DNA of 64,000 nt from Spongilla lacustris (GCA_949361645.1 OX442415.1:23603790-23667789), one strand, 5' to 3'. Counted from the first letter of the stretch, positions 32,723-44,885 are shown. A program made the numbers and translations. Notes: generated by a model not told the origin, from the sequence alone.

Positions 32723-33670
32723 AGGCTGTTGATGGAGACCTCAACATGGGCAGCGGTAGAGGAGATGGTGATGCAGAAGATGGAAAAGTAAACAGAACAA
32801 TATCTATACAAAAGATAAGAGAAAAACAAGAAGGAAGTGAAGGCACTGCAGTAACACATGATTTCTCAAATGTGCCTGCAGACCCTATTGGTAGGTCTAG
32901 GATGATGCATGTGACCATTTTATCAATAAAAGGTATAATGTAAAGCATTTTGTAAAATATATATAAAACCACTTTGCAACTCTAAACCGATCAAATTCCC
33001 CTTGACCAGGAATTGAGGCAGTGGATGGGAATCCAAATGTGGTTAGTGGAGGAGGAGGAGGTGACAATGCAGAAAATGGAGTAGTAAACAGAACAAATTT
33101 TGTACACGATAGAAGAGAATGGGGAGTAGAAAGTGAAGGCACTGCAGTAACAGGCGGTGGTGATGATTTCTCAAATGTGTCTGAAGACCCTATTGGTAGG
33201 TTTGGGGACCATGTTGGTAGGTCCGGGGGCCATTTTGTTTGATCTGGGGATCATGTTGGTTTAATTGGGGCCTTGTACCAGCCCTTGGTAGTACTCAATA
33301 TTGTTATTCTTGAGCATGTTACTACATATGTGTCTTACAAATCCCATACCCCCTTTTAATACTTTCAGGTGAGGATGACCTTGTCGATGTGATTGAGGAG
33401 GTGATTGAAATGGCAGGAAAATGGAGGACTCTGGGAATAGCCCTGAGAATTAAGGCTGCTAAATTGAATATGATTTCCTCAGAGAACGACACTGAGTGCC
33501 TCAGGAACACTATTCTTGCTTGGATACAACAACAGGACTATGATACCAAAAGGTTTGGTCAGCCTTCATGGAAGCTGTTGTGCCTAGCGATACACAAACC
33601 AGCTGGTTGCAATAACCCAGGTTTGGCAAGAAAAATTGCAGATAAGCATATTCAGGCCAAAAAAGATTGA
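32723..33670 (+). CDS. Death-domain protein, last three exons, with tandemly duplicated exon
   Basis: Exons at 32723-32890, 33010-33195 and 33369-33670 have GT-AG borders and join in one frame. The first two are symmetric phase 1-1 exons of 168 and 186 bp and are duplicates: both read AVDG..N, a Gly/Asp-rich run, VNRT, EGTAV, DFSNV and DPIG. The last exon encodes a Death domain of about 100 residues: IEEVIEMAGKWRTLGIALRI, then KLNMIS, LRNTILAWIQQQ, SWKLLCLAI and LARKIADKHIQ, ending in a stop. Death domains recruit partners in apoptosis and immune signalling. The acidic Gly-rich duplicated segment is a likely flexible linker. The 5' exons were not located, so the protein start is unknown. Confidence 0.75.
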
Positions 33671-33890
33671 TTTAATAGCTTGGACTATATTCAAACGCAT
33701 AGTTAGATTGTATATGTACATATGTATACAGCATGTAGTTGTGTGAATAGTATTGTAACTGCAAGTGCCATGTTTATGTTACTTGTGTGATAAAATTTAT
33801 AATTTTAGGAAGACATATAATATCACAACGGTCAATGTCCATAAACACTGTGGTACGTGATCATTGAGAAAGTTGGTGGTATATAAGGAG
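33671..33890. other. 3' flank of the Death-domain gene
   Basis: AT-rich probable 3' UTR. No clean AATAAA was identified close to the stop. Confidence 0.3.
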
Positions 33891-33891
33891 T

Positions 33892-34018
33892 TGTGCAAAA
33901 AGCAGGGAATCAAGGGTCTAATAGTAAGGAAAAACGAAATCGTCCTAACATCCCATTCAACGATGTGTGCTAACTATTTGTTTATTAGACCCTCGTTTTC
34001 CTGCTTTTTACACCACCT
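33892..34018. mobile_element. MITE-like hairpin
   Basis: The left arm GCAAAAAGCAGGGAATCAAG then GGTCTAATA pairs with a right arm that on the other strand reads GTAAAAAGCAGGAAAACGAG then GGTCTAATAAA. The arms are about 30 bp around a loop of roughly 60 bp. It has no coding capacity. Confidence 0.6.
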
Positions 34019-35395
34019 TATCAGGAAAGCAGACTTGTACATGTGCAGAGAAATGAGAAGATAAAGTTTTGTTTATATCAATACTTTTATACATGTATAG
34101 TAAAATTTTGAACATACATTAAGCGGTTATGTGTCTATAAAAGTCCAATGATCGTTAATGGACCAGTTGCGTGTAAGCAATGGAATGTTGATTACACCAA
34201 AGAACGTCGAAAATTACACGTGACGTCACGTCTGGACTGCTTACCTGCATGTGGTTACACGCATACTATCCAGCCTTCAATCCGCGCCTTGGTGTGTTGT
34301 GTGTGTGTACGAACGCACACGTACGCACAAATGCACACGCGCGCACATGCACGCACACACGCACACTGATTGAAAACAGCCACACATGCAGTAGTACGCC
34401 TATTGTAGTATTGTGTGTACTTGTGAATAGATGTTATGTTTGTATTGTTGTGTGTAATTGGGTACACGGTTGTTTGCGAACATACATTTTGTGGACACTA
34501 GATTATTTATCCGGAATATTGAAATGATTACGTAACCAACCCATAGAAAGTCGAAATCAAAGCTGAATCTTGAAGTAGCTAGAAGGTACTAGCTGATAAT
34601 GGTATGTGCTAAAAGCCACCTTTTTTGGCTAGTGATATGCAGCACCAAAGTTACGCGTGAAATACGATATGGTCATTGCTGAATCCGCTTGGGTTCATTT
34701 GGGAGGAGGATCGCTGCCACATTTTGTGGAGCCACGGAGGGTAGGTGCTCCTTCACATTAAAGATCGAGGCGCTACGTAAATACAGCGGATTGCGTCGTT
34801 CGTTGACGCACGCGCAGTGCCGCAGAATTTTTTTCGATGCGCGTATGTAAGGCGATTGACTTAGAGGGGATTTTCCCCTGTATCACGTGATGTACGTCTT
34901 GGCTAGCTCGCTCGCAGTACTGCGTGCAAAGAACCAACAGGTATTATAGCCAACCAGAGTTTATAGATGCACGAATGATGAATAACTAGTATCCTGGGGT
35001 CACCCAACAATTTTCAACCACCGCAACTGCTAGTTTAGTTGCATAGACCCAACGCCATGTGCTAAGTGAGAATCTACCACACTAAAAACGCATCGAGATC
35101 AATAGTTGTAAAGGGTCATCAATCAACGCATGACTTTGGTTATATCTAAGCAGGAAACGTACGTAAAACAACATGATATAACATTACAGAGTTCAGTCGG
35201 CCGGGTCGGGGTTTCTTTCACATATATATATATATTGGTAATAATATTACGCGCTCCGTAGCAAGGATGAATAGACTCGTTGGAGCCCAAAAGTGTTCAC
35301 TGCGTCTGCCTTTTTGGAATGTGTACCCTTTTGGATTAAAAAATAGAAAAACCACACGTGACTTTTGACAGAGATTCTATACAGCTTGTGCAATC
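34019..35395. other. No convincing gene; TG/CA-rich patch
   Basis: An alternating purine-pyrimidine stretch of GT- and CACACGC-type words at 34298-34370 generates spurious Cys/Val- and His-rich frames on both strands. A short (TA)n lies at 35223-35235. No gene recognised. Confidence 0.3.
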
Positions 35396-35969
35396 ATGTC
35401 TGATGCACCAAATGCTATTCAAGTAAATAACGAGGATGATCATAACATGAAACTTTATATTGCTATTACATTATTCAAGACAAGTACTAACGGGTATGTG
35501 CACTATGAGTTCTTACAACCACTATTATTAAATTTAGTAGATCGAGTCACAGAAGGCTAATGGAATGCACATCTCTCTCTCTTGTTCAGATAGGAGCTTT
35601 CTCTTGGGAACATCACAGGCAAAGAACTTCTACTTTCTTTATGACACCCACAATGGTCAACCTGCAGCTGCGTGATAAGAAAATGTTACAATCGTGTCCT
35701 AACGACTCGCATACCTAATAGTGCAGGCTGATGTTCGTAATCTTGACCAGAAGGTCATCAGCACTGCCAGTGCAGTTCTTCATGCACCAGTACAGGTGTG
35801 TCTTGGTGCTCCGCACCATGCATGTGTTAGTGTTACTGCTACAAATAATACAGCTTACTCTTGTCAGAAAGCTTATAGTGAACCACGTCTTGTTCTTATT
35901 AGCTACAGTACAATGACACAACTTCCTCATCTCTTTGACAACATTTATATTCTTAGTGCCTGTGATTAA
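35396..35969 (+). CDS. Possible small spliced gene of unknown function
   Basis: A start MSDAPNAIQ lies at 35396 with a possible donor (CAA|GTAAAT). A candidate middle exon at 35590-35672, after a pyrimidine tract and CAG, reads SFLLGTSQAKNFYFLYDTHN. A third open stretch begins at 35727 after TAGTGCAG and reads ADVRNLDQKVISTASAVLH, ending with a stop at 35967-35969. The pieces look protein-like, but the exon phases do not join unambiguously and I recognise no family. Confidence 0.25.
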
Positions 35970-36680
35970 TAACTAGAGCAAATTAAATATGGCACGTATT
36001 TCGAAAGGGAGAGGGGTAACTTTAGGATGAAAACACTAAGCACAGACAAATAGGGTGTGTAACCGGTTGTCAGGTTATTCGGGTTATTCGGATATTCGCA
36101 AAAACTATCCGTTCGAATAGTAATTTAGCATTACTCGGAAAAATCGATTATTGGATTTGTTCTTTTCGAAATAACCGGTTTGTGAATCTCCATTCGGAGG
36201 TACTTAGGTATTCGTCGTCCGCATCGACAATTCGCCCATTATTCGAATACATTTTTATGACGATATCCGGATACGCGTTTACGATATTACATGTAATTTC
36301 TTCTAATTGGTTAATTAACGACACTAGCTGTTGTTACTATTATTATTATTTATATATACGTGGGGACGAGATCAGATGCACTAGATCTAGCCAACAGATC
36401 TCCCTCTTCACGAGACATGACGACGGACAGCTCCAGCTACAAATCAAAGTTAGTTCGCTTAGTGCATTTCGAAGTACAGTAGCTGGTTTCTTGCATCAAT
36501 CTCTCTGAGCTGATAGTGATAGACCTATTGCCGCGAACGCAATTATACTTTATAGGCCTACTTAGTTACTAGTATTTTCAAAACTCGTGATGGTGAAATG
36601 GAGGCTGTATGGCTGGTGGTGCGTAAACTTCATCTGTGGTTCTACTCTTAAGTGCAATGTGTAGGTAGACCTCAGCAGCG

Positions 36681-37470
36681 CAGAGGCGTAGGAAGGACTT
36701 ATAAAGTGTAGCGGCTTAGATTACGTAACAGAAACGGGAGGGGCACAGAAAGGGTGGGTGCGGGAGGCGGCATGGCCCCCTCCCGCCCAGCCAGGGGGTA
36801 TGGGGGAGCGCTGTAAGCTCCCCCATCGGGGTCTGGGGCGGAGCCCCAGAAGCTTTGCAATTCGTGCGATTTTAATGTTCAAAAGCCATTCGAAGTTTGA
36901 TACTTTTCATTAACAATAAACTGTAGTGTAGGCTTGAATGCAATTATGTGATCAAAGTGCTATATATTTCAATTGGCTCACAGAAATGATCTAAAATTAG
37001 CTTCGCGGCTCTGCGATTGAAACCTTTTATAAATTCATTCCCTATTTCAGTCAAACTGAGTCAAAATAAGATGGTTGTAAATATGCAGAAACAAAACTGC
37101 TGGCAGTTAATGAGGATTAATAGTTATTATAGCGGCTGGTAAGCTGCAATTTCGATAGCTGAGCCTGAACAGAATTCGCACAATGCCGCTATTTAACATG
37201 GCAGCTGTAAAACGCACGTCGATTTGATAGCGCAATAGCAGCTTTTCAATAGCTATAGTCCCTGTTCGATTGCAAAAATGTATATACTTGTACTCTTAAT
37301 TACATGTATATACATGTACATGCATAAGATATACGCGGGACTAGAGCGCATGTTACTTGAGCTCTTTAATACGTGGGAATCGTTTATATCAAATAAAAAA
37401 ATAAAAAAACGACCAACGGAAAAGTGTAGCGGCCATGGCCGCTACGGCCGCTACAGTTCCTACGCCACTG
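36681..37470. mobile_element. Nested hAT-like transposon with CAGWGGCGTAGGAA TIRs
   Basis: The left end CAGAGGCGTAGGAA and the right end, on the other strand, CAGTGGCGTAGGAA are inverted. CAGCG occurs just outside both ends (36676-36680; 37471-37475). The truncated sister element lacks it, with the join at about 6405, so the insertion is directly visible. The interior has GC-rich hairpin-prone sequence (GGGGTCTGGGGCGGAGCCCC) and the palindromic GTAGCGGCCATGGCCGCTAC near the right end. There is no transposase. Confidence 0.85.
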
Positions 37471-37547
37471 CAGCGTGGCCACGCTAACTTAGGTCAGGAC
37501 ACGCCCATCTAGGTATGTGGTTAGGCCAAGCGATTTAGGCCTATGTA

Positions 37548-37800
37548 GGTAGCTGTGGTTGTGTGCTGAGTGCATCTGGTGTGATGTGGGTAGCTGTGGA
37601 TGCATGCTGTACTGATCTGGTGTAAGGTGGGTAGTTGTAGGAGGGTGTCTGGTGTGATGGAGATAGCTGTGGTTGTGTGATGGGGTTAGCTATGGTTGTG
37701 TGCCACATGAGGGCACTGGTGTGATGGGGGTAAGCAGTTTGTGTGCTGAGGGCATCTGGTGTTATGGTTTAGCTGTATGAGGGTATCTGATGTGATGTGT
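37548..37800. repeat. Minisatellite related to the 6.5-kb array
   Basis: About six degenerate copies of GTAGCTGTGGTTGTGTGCTG and GCATCTGGTGTGATG-like segments, at the corresponding place in the sister element. Confidence 0.8.
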
Positions 37801-38043
37801 ACATTTAGGTGGCTCAGTGAGCAGAAAACCTAGGTATTCGGCTCTCAAATTGTCAAAACCTATTCGTAAAAATCGATTTTCTTTTTTCAAGTATTCGGAA
37901 AAATCGATTTTCAGATCCGGAAAAACCTGAAAAATCGATCAGTGTTTAAAAAGTATTCAGAAAAATCGATTTTCATTATTCAGGGGAGGTTACACACCCT
38001 ACAGACAAATTCTCAAGACAGTTGGTAAAGGTCGGACAACTCG

Positions 38044-38268
38044 AGATGTTCCCCATGCCAAATGAGTGCAACTCAAGTATCTCCCGAACCATTCACAGCC
38101 AAACAGTTCCGTAAACACTTCCTGGTAAAGGGGAAGGAACTACTATAACTACTATAACAGAGAAGTTCCCCATGCCAAATGCGTGCAACTCACGTATCTC
38201 CCGAACCATTCACAGCCAAACAGTTCCGTAAACACTTCCTGGTAAAGGGGAAGGAACTACTATAACAG
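38044..38268. repeat. Tandem duplication, ~110-bp unit
   Basis: Two nearly identical copies of a segment running from AGTTCCCCATGCCAAATG through TCTCCCGAACCATTCACAGC to GGGGAAGGAACTACTATAAC. They differ at only a few bases, so the event is recent. Confidence 0.9.
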
Positions 38269-38924
38269 CTCAAAAATATTCAGTTGAAGCTTCGTACTAA
38301 AGAGGCTACGATGATTTGAAGTTTATGAATAATTCTAATTAATTATTCAAACCTTTGCGCTGTAACCAATCGCTCACCTATACTGGTAATAAAGCGCTAT
38401 GCTATGAAGTACAAACAAGTATGTGTCATACCAATATTATTTAAATGGTTTGGCTGTGAACCTGTACAGAGTTATAAACGGTTATAGCATAGGTTGTTCA
38501 CTATAATTAGGCACAGGCTATAACTAGCTTGGCCGCATAACCACAACCACAATAATTAAAATTCATTGACATGTGTATTTAATTGACACAGTGGAGTTAC
38601 TTCTTTGTCGCGATTTCACGAGTGTATACGTGGCATGTAAGTAATTGATCAGCATCAAATAACACAACCGATCGCAAGCAGTGGAGACATTGCAAGTCGT
38701 GTTCAATTCGGTAAGCCAATGATGTGCAATCATATAAACTGCATGCAAAATAGCACAGGTTCGTCGAATGACGGCCGTGCAGCATATCAAATACAACATA
38801 TAGAATGACAGTGGCATTGAATTCAGCCAGGGCAATGTTATCCTTTCATCACTGAAATCTGTACAGGCATGTGTGTTGCATATGTTTGATATCATTCACT
38901 GTGTAAAAAGGGTTGTTATACTCG
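38269..38924. other. No recognised gene
   Basis: A minus-strand frame of 110 codons (38563-38895) has no recognisable motif. I see nothing else. Confidence 0.25.
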
Positions 38925-39070
38925 CCTGTATAACATTGTTATACAAGTAGTTATACAGTACCTGTTATACACATTGCGTATAATTGTGTATAACTGTGTA
39001 TAATAGCAGTGTGTGCTAATCAAAAAACCACAGTTGTTATACACATTTTGTATAACTGTGTATAACTATG
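38925..39070. repeat. Interspersed GTTATAC/GTATAAC repeat patch
   Basis: GTTATACA and TGTATAAC occur more than ten times within about 150 bp in both orientations, including GTTATACACATT..GTATAA twice. It is strongly self-complementary. Confidence 0.7.
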
Positions 39071-39466
39071 CTAATTACATTCTACCGATCCGAGGGCGTA
39101 ATTCGTTTCACATATGCACATAATAATAGGCTACTAATTCTAAAAGATGCCTACGCGTTCCGAAGTTCCAAACAAAGAAATCGCAGAGGGATAGCATATC
39201 TGGTTGGTCGGAGGTCTGGCTAAAATGTACGTTCACACGTGCTAGAAAAATAGAGCTCTAGCGACGAATTGCGCACATTTGAACCTGAATCTTCTATACA
39301 GTTCCAGTGATGACGTGTGCAGCGAAAAAGCCGCACGCAAGCTTTTAAGTTGTGTAGACGTCGCGTGGGATGGAGTCACCACTGCAAGGTAAGCCAATGC
39401 AGTTTTGCTATACAATATACTAGTATTAAAATAATTTGTGGTTGTCTAATATGCATACATCACAGC
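39071..39466. other. No recognised gene
   Basis: A 69-codon frame at 39317-39526 is unsupported and overlaps the start of repeat X. Confidence 0.25.
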
Positions 39467-39890
39467 AATTCAGGCGTCCGCTCGCGGGTCATTGCAAATA
39501 TCGGATTCAGTCACGCATCCGTGTAGATAACGAAACGTGCATACACGATCACCGGAAGGATGAATTTTTTGAAACAGCACCGTCCGAAACTGTACGAGAA
39601 TTTCATTAACCGATACCGATTACCCGGGCTAATCTAAATATTCGTGCCAGGCCGTTGAATATTGTCGTAAGAGATACGAACTTGAGATGTTAACAAAAGC
39701 AGAAGCAGTGGCAAGTTTCTTTCTACCATTAGTACAGTATCTTCTACGTATTATAAGACCTGTGCTTTGTTGCAATCCCTACTTTGTATAGAAATTCATC
39801 GGCTCCGATGCAAAGACAGGACTTTCGTATTTTCAGTCCTAATTCAAATATATATTATCTCTGTTCAAAGTAAGAGTTCTTTTCTTATGT
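39467..39890 (+). repeat. Repeat X, copy 1 (inverted partner at 52726-53115)
   Basis: About 420 bp, from AATTCAGGCGTCCGCTCGCG to GTAAGAGTTCTTTTCTT, matches the reverse strand of 52726-53115 at high identity apart from small indels. I see no coding potential. The end of the match coincides with the right end of the older Merlin element in the other copy, so X may belong to a larger terminal region of that family. Confidence 0.85.
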
Positions 39891-39971
39891 ATCTTTTTAC
39901 AAATGTCCTTGTGTTACGCTAGAGCTAGAAATATGATAAACAGCAGCTGACCAAGGCAAAGTTTGGAGTGA

Positions 39972-41875
39972 GTTCTAATTATTGCACGCGCATACTATAT
40001 TCTGTTTGAATACGCCTTTATCTATAGGAGCAGCTTCTTTTTGACCCATTCACGTATTTTCTAGGCCACTAATGAAGCTTTACTGCATTACAAGGTATGT
40101 TTTAACTTTGCTCACACAAGCTTCATATATATCCCGTACACCTACAATTACTTTTGGACTGTTTCATGCGTTTAGCTTATGTAATGGATGATGCAGCTTG
40201 TTTGAATATAGTTTGTGTTGTTTGCTAGGTGAATCTAGATGACATCATGTTGAGAGTTGTTGACAGTTGTATGGTGGGAGTGGTACTGTGGTGATGTGAT
40301 ATAAAGTGGAGGTACTGGGGTGATGGTGGGTGGGGAGAGGGTGAAATAGTGATGTACATGTAGAACACAGTTGTGGTTGGGTGATGGAGGGGTATAGTGG
40401 TGATGGAGGTATCATGGTGGGTGGAGGTTACAGTGTTGATGGTAGGTGAGGGTACAGTTGTGATGGATGGGTGGAGAGATGATGGTGAAAGGGGAAGGGT
40501 ACAGTGGTGGTGTAGGAACAGATGGTGATTTGCTAGATGTATAGAGTAATAAGATTTTATGTAGACTAAGTGGTGGGAAATTGTAGGTGGTATGTATAGG
40601 CTTTGGGATATTTATTTTACATGGTGTGTGGATATTAGAATGTTATGTGTGCCTGTGTGATAGTGCTTATGGGGTGATGAGTGCCTCTCTGTGATATGTG
40701 TGTGATACATGTATAGGCATAGAGTACATGTATGTGTGGGCTGAGGGGCTCAACCCCCCTCTCTCCCTCCCCATCCGCGTACTTAATTTCATTGACCCAT
40801 TCCTACGCTCCAGTGGCATGTAACTCTACAGTAGTGTAACAAGGGTACTTCCCCATATTAGAATGTTTGGCCAAACGCGAGGGGCCTTCCTTCCACCTGC
40901 CTCACCCCCTTTAGTTCTAATTATTGCACGCATACTCTATATTACACCTTTATCTGTAGGAGCAGCTTATTTTGACCCATTCACGTATTTTCTAGGCCAC
41001 TAATGAAGCTTTACTGCATTTCAAGTTTTGTTTTAACTTTGCTCACACACGCTTCATATACATGTATATCCCCACACACCTACAATTACTTTTGGTGGAC
41101 AGGTGGACTGTTTCATGTGTTTAGCGTATGTAATGGGTGATGCAGCTTGTTTGAGTATAGTTTGCGTTGTGTGCTAGTTGATTTTGAGAGTTGTTGGCAG
41201 TTGGATGCTCGGTGGATGGAGGGGTACTGTGGTGATGTGATGAAAAATGGAGGTACTGGGGTGATGGTGGGTGGGGATAAGATGTTGAACACAGTGGTGA
41301 TTGGGTGCATGGTGATGGAGGTATAGTGGTGATGGAGGTATAGTGGTGATGGAGGTATAGTGGTGATGGAGGTATAGTGGTGATGGAGGTATAGTGGTGA
41401 TGGAGGTATAGTGGTGATGGAGGTATAGTGGTGATGGAGGTATAGTGGTGATGGAGGTATAGTGGTGATGGAGGTAGAGTGGTGGGTGGGTTGTTGTGAT
41501 GGAGGGTGGGGGAGGGATGATGGTGAAAGAGGAAGTGTACAGTGGTGATGTAGGAACACGATGGAGATGTATGGGATGTGTGGTGTAATAAGAATGTATG
41601 TAGACTAAGTGGTAGGTTGTACTTTAATGTTTATTTGTGTACTTGTGTGATATGTGCTTGTTGGGTGATGAGTGCCTCTATACATGTATGTGATATGCGC
41701 CTCTGTGTGATACATAGTAGATTGTGTGTGGGCTCAGCTCAATCCCCTCCCTCCCTACTTATAAAAAATGTAACTGACCCGTCCCTACACTCCAGTGCAT
41801 GTAACACTGCAGTAGTGTAACGAGGGGCCTTCCTTCCGCACGCCTCACCCCCTTTAGTCGTACTTATTCAAGGGT
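39972..41875. repeat. Tandem segmental duplication, two ~950-bp units
   Basis: Unit 1 (39972-40914) and unit 2 (40915-41875) share, in order: GTTCTAATTATTGCACGC, TGACCCATTCACGTATTTTC, CTAATGAAGCTTTACTGCAT, a GGTGATGGAGGTA-rich zone, the GTAGACTAAGTGGT block, CATGTAACWCTRCAGTAGTG and GCCTCACCCCCTTTAG. Unit 2 carries an expanded minisatellite. Confidence 0.85.
41308..41485. repeat. Minisatellite, 17-bp unit GTGATGGAGGTATAGTG
   Basis: About ten near-perfect tandem copies. The minus-strand frame through it reads as Tyr/Leu/His/Pro/Ser repeats and is not a gene. Confidence 0.95.
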
Positions 41876-41884
41876 TTACTACAG

Positions 41885-41909
41885 CACGCACACACACACA
41901 CACACACAC
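41885..41909. repeat. (CA)n microsatellite
   Basis: About twelve CA dinucleotides just before the 28-bp minisatellite. Confidence 0.9.
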
Positions 41910-41934
41910 CAAGCTACATTGTAAATGAACCTAT

Positions 41935-42362
41935 GCCTACCCCTATTCCTACTACTACCCTACTCCTCCCCTTACCTACTACCTACTACTCCTCCCATTA
42001 CCTACCACTACCCTACTCCTCCCCTTGCCTACCACTACCCCTGCTCCTCCCCTTACCTACCACTACCCCTACTCCTCCCCTTGCCTACCACTACCCCTAC
42101 TCCTCCCCTTGCCTACCACTACCCCTACTCCTCCCCTTGCCTACCACTACCCCTGCTCCTCCCCTTACCTACCACTACCCCTACTCCTCCCCTTGCCTAC
42201 CACTACCCCTACTCCTCCCCATGCCTACCACTACCCCTGCTCCTCCCCTTACCTACCACTACCCCTACTCCTCCCCTTGCCTACCACTACCCCTACTCCT
42301 CCCCATACCTACCACTACCCCTACTCCTCCCCTTACCTACCACTACCCCTACTCCTCCCCTT
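41935..42362. repeat. Minisatellite, 28-bp C-rich unit
   Basis: About fifteen copies of a unit containing CCTACCACTACCCCTACTCC then TCCCCTTG. Because 28 is not a multiple of three and the unit lacks stops, all three plus-strand frames stay open for over 140 codons of Leu/Pro/Thr/Tyr repeats. These are artefacts. C/T strand asymmetry is strong. Confidence 0.95.
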
Positions 42363-42833
42363 ATGTATTACTATGGTGCTTGTGGCGACATGTAATGTGC
42401 ACTTATTGTATCATGTATTCATATGTGTGATGTGTGCTTGTGTATGTGATTGTGTGCAACATTACTAGAAGTGCTTTGGTCATCTGTCACAACAGGTTGG
42501 AGCTGAACATGTCTACAGGGATGAAGGATCACACAAACTAAAACTGATTTGAATATTTTCTGCATTCTTGTAAAGGTGCTTTTAAAATGAATCAATTTCA
42601 AGGCTAATACAATGTTTTATTGCACACATGTGTACTGAGCTATTGACACGCATGGCACCAGCAACATGCTGTGCATTAAGCCAGCCAGGGTGTATGAAGA
42701 ACGCTGTTAGCTTGCCTATGTTGGAACAAAGCCCCTTTTCAGGCCAGAACTTTAGGTATTCGTTGTGATCCTCTTGGAGAGAGGTATCCATAGATTGAAT
42801 GCAGAAACTGACTCACACATCTACATGTACATT

Positions 42834-42874
<41 letters not shown>

Positions 42875-43190
42875 ATCATATTCATGCTTTCAAGGTCAGC
42901 CCTTACAATGCAAGCAGCTGCTATCCTATGTCCAGACATGTCAACAAGCCATAAATGGAAGATATCTGGTTTATATAAGCACATTCATCAGAAATGGTTC
43001 CTATTCTGATCTGGAATGAGACTTTAAAACTCAAAACCTTTTACATTTTTCTGACAAAATGGACGCTCGGACAGTAAAACGCACAGAAGCTAATGCATAT
43101 TATCCTACCACTTTTATATAATAAGCAAAAAATGTGTGTGCTCCACCCCCACCACCTTTCCGCCCCTCCATCCTTATACCTGACCAAGCT
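42363..43190. repeat. Non-coding stretch with (CA)n microsatellite at 42835-42870
   Basis: An uninterrupted CA run of about 17 units lies at 42835-42870. The remaining sequence has short frames on both strands without recognised motifs. Confidence 0.8.
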
Positions 43191-43196
43191 CAATTC

Positions 43197-43395
43197 CATG
43201 GATCTGTGTATAGACACTACTAGTACTGCTGTTAGTCAGAACAGTGATCTCTCATCTGGCATCACAGCTTGCCACTCATACATGCAGACCCTTTTGGCTG
43301 TACTTGCAGACATCTATGGCAGGCTCAACCTCCATCTAGTGAGGGCCAATGCCACAGCCATTCTCTATTTTGATTTAACTATAGGCTATGTTTAA
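43197..43395 (+). pseudogene. C-terminal scrap of the RLE-type non-LTR retrotransposon
   Basis: The frame ends DIYGRLNLHLVRANATAI, which corresponds to LYGRLSITLVRANARAL at the C-terminus of the relic at 25218-26080, in the opposite orientation. Only the last 40 or so codons are recognisable, as expected for a 5'-truncated insertion. The frame stops at TAA. Confidence 0.65.
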
Positions 43396-44885
43396 GATTG
43401 TACCCATATCATGTGTACATTGAGTATTGTATCATGCATTCAAATATTAATAATGAAAAACACAACAATAATGCTTGATGCATTGCACATTTAATACATT
43501 TAACTCATATTAAACTTTTTTATGTTTGCAAATGGATTTGTAAACTAATATGAAATGCATATGCATGTGATAAATAATGTAAGGAATGCTTTGACATTGT
43601 AGCAACTGCAACTGAGAGGATTGTACCTTGTGGTGTTGCAATGGAACGGATCCTTACAACATATACAATTTTTAATATCTATTCTATCCTGGTGTGATTA
43701 ATGACACACCAGCAAATTAAAACTGATATCAGTCATACATTACTTATAGAAGTAAAAAAAAAACTGTTTAATAGTAACTGATCCTATGAAATAAATTTTT
43801 TTTTATACAGTTACAGTAGGTATATATCGTCAGTATATAACTCATACACATGCAGGGGTTCTCTATTATATAAATGTACATAAATGTATATGCTAACGAT
43901 ATCTAATTAATAATGCGTTACCAGTAAATGAAACGAATAAGACTACTTAGCAACCTACATCATGCTCTTTGCCGACATATACGCGTCCGCTGCTATAAGA
44001 ATACAGCCTTATTTTAAAATTGGAACACATCCATATACATACATGTATGTGTGTACATGCATATGTAAGGATGCAGTATCGGGCATTATAACAAATGAAA
44101 CAACTGTAAGATATATACATAAACATTTCTCGGAGTCACTTTCCCTTGCATTGCACTAAATATTAGTAGTATATAAATATGCAATCGATTAATAATATAC
44201 AATGATGGGCGTGGCACAATAACAAATTTAGAGAGTGGATATCCACGAATATGATCATGATATGATGATCATGCATATGTTGCACAACGGCCATGGGCAT
44301 GGCGTTGCATTGTTTGGACGAGAGATCAATATATGCAATACGGTTATCACGCCTTTTACGGGTGAAGGGAGGGTGTGAAGCAATGGCTTTTCGACGTCGT
44401 GTGACCTTTCCAGTTACAGTGTGACCGCTAATACAATTGATTGGTTTATAGTTGTTACATGTACACATATACTGTATGTACATGTACAGAGCTAGCTGAA
44501 AGTTAATTGAATTATGTATTAAACTACCCAATGACCAATTCACGTGACTGAGATATTTGGCGGGTCGTAAGTAAAGGGGGTGGTAATATGGCGCATTTGA
44601 GCCGGCAGGAATTCAGCAACGTATAGAATATCTTCAGAATCTGTTGACCACAGCTGAACATTATATTATAGCTTCGTGACTACTATTATGATGCCAGGTG
44701 AGTTACACCTTTGGTTACACTCGTTATGCCTTATATTATGGATTGAATTGATCGAAAGCTTTTTTTTTTTTTTTGCGGGGAAAGTCGTTCTTCGATGCTT
44801 ATTCTGGCGGGGTTTTAAAATTGGTTACTGGAGGTAGTACTACGCTACATCACAAGGTAAGCCCTGGTAACGATGTTCAGTAGCT
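43396..44885. other. No convincing gene
   Basis: AT-rich with many TATA/TACATGTA words. Frames at 43962-44159 and 44163-44543 lack motifs. At 44589 a short frame MAHLSRQEFSNV and, shifted, EYLQNLLTTAEHYI could be a first exon, but this is not conclusive. Confidence 0.25.

Larger units (their letters stand above)
36051..38001. mobile_element. hAT-like element with TAGGGTGTGTAACC TIRs and perfect 8-bp TSD
   Basis: The left end TAGGGTGTGTAACC and the right end GGTTACACACCCTA are perfect inverted repeats. CAGACAAA flanks both sides (36043-36050 and 38002-38009). Near the right end is a block of AAAATCGATT repeats; near the left a weaker AAAAATCGATTATT counterpart. It contains a minisatellite (37548-37800) and a nested transposon (36681-37470), so the original element was about 1.16 kb. 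A truncated relative lies at 6054-7086. No transposase is encoded. Confidence 0.9.

Noticed and set aside
41113..42468. Long Leu/Pro/Thr/Tyr frames on both strands
   Set aside because: Products of the 17-bp and 28-bp tandem repeats, open in several frames at once.
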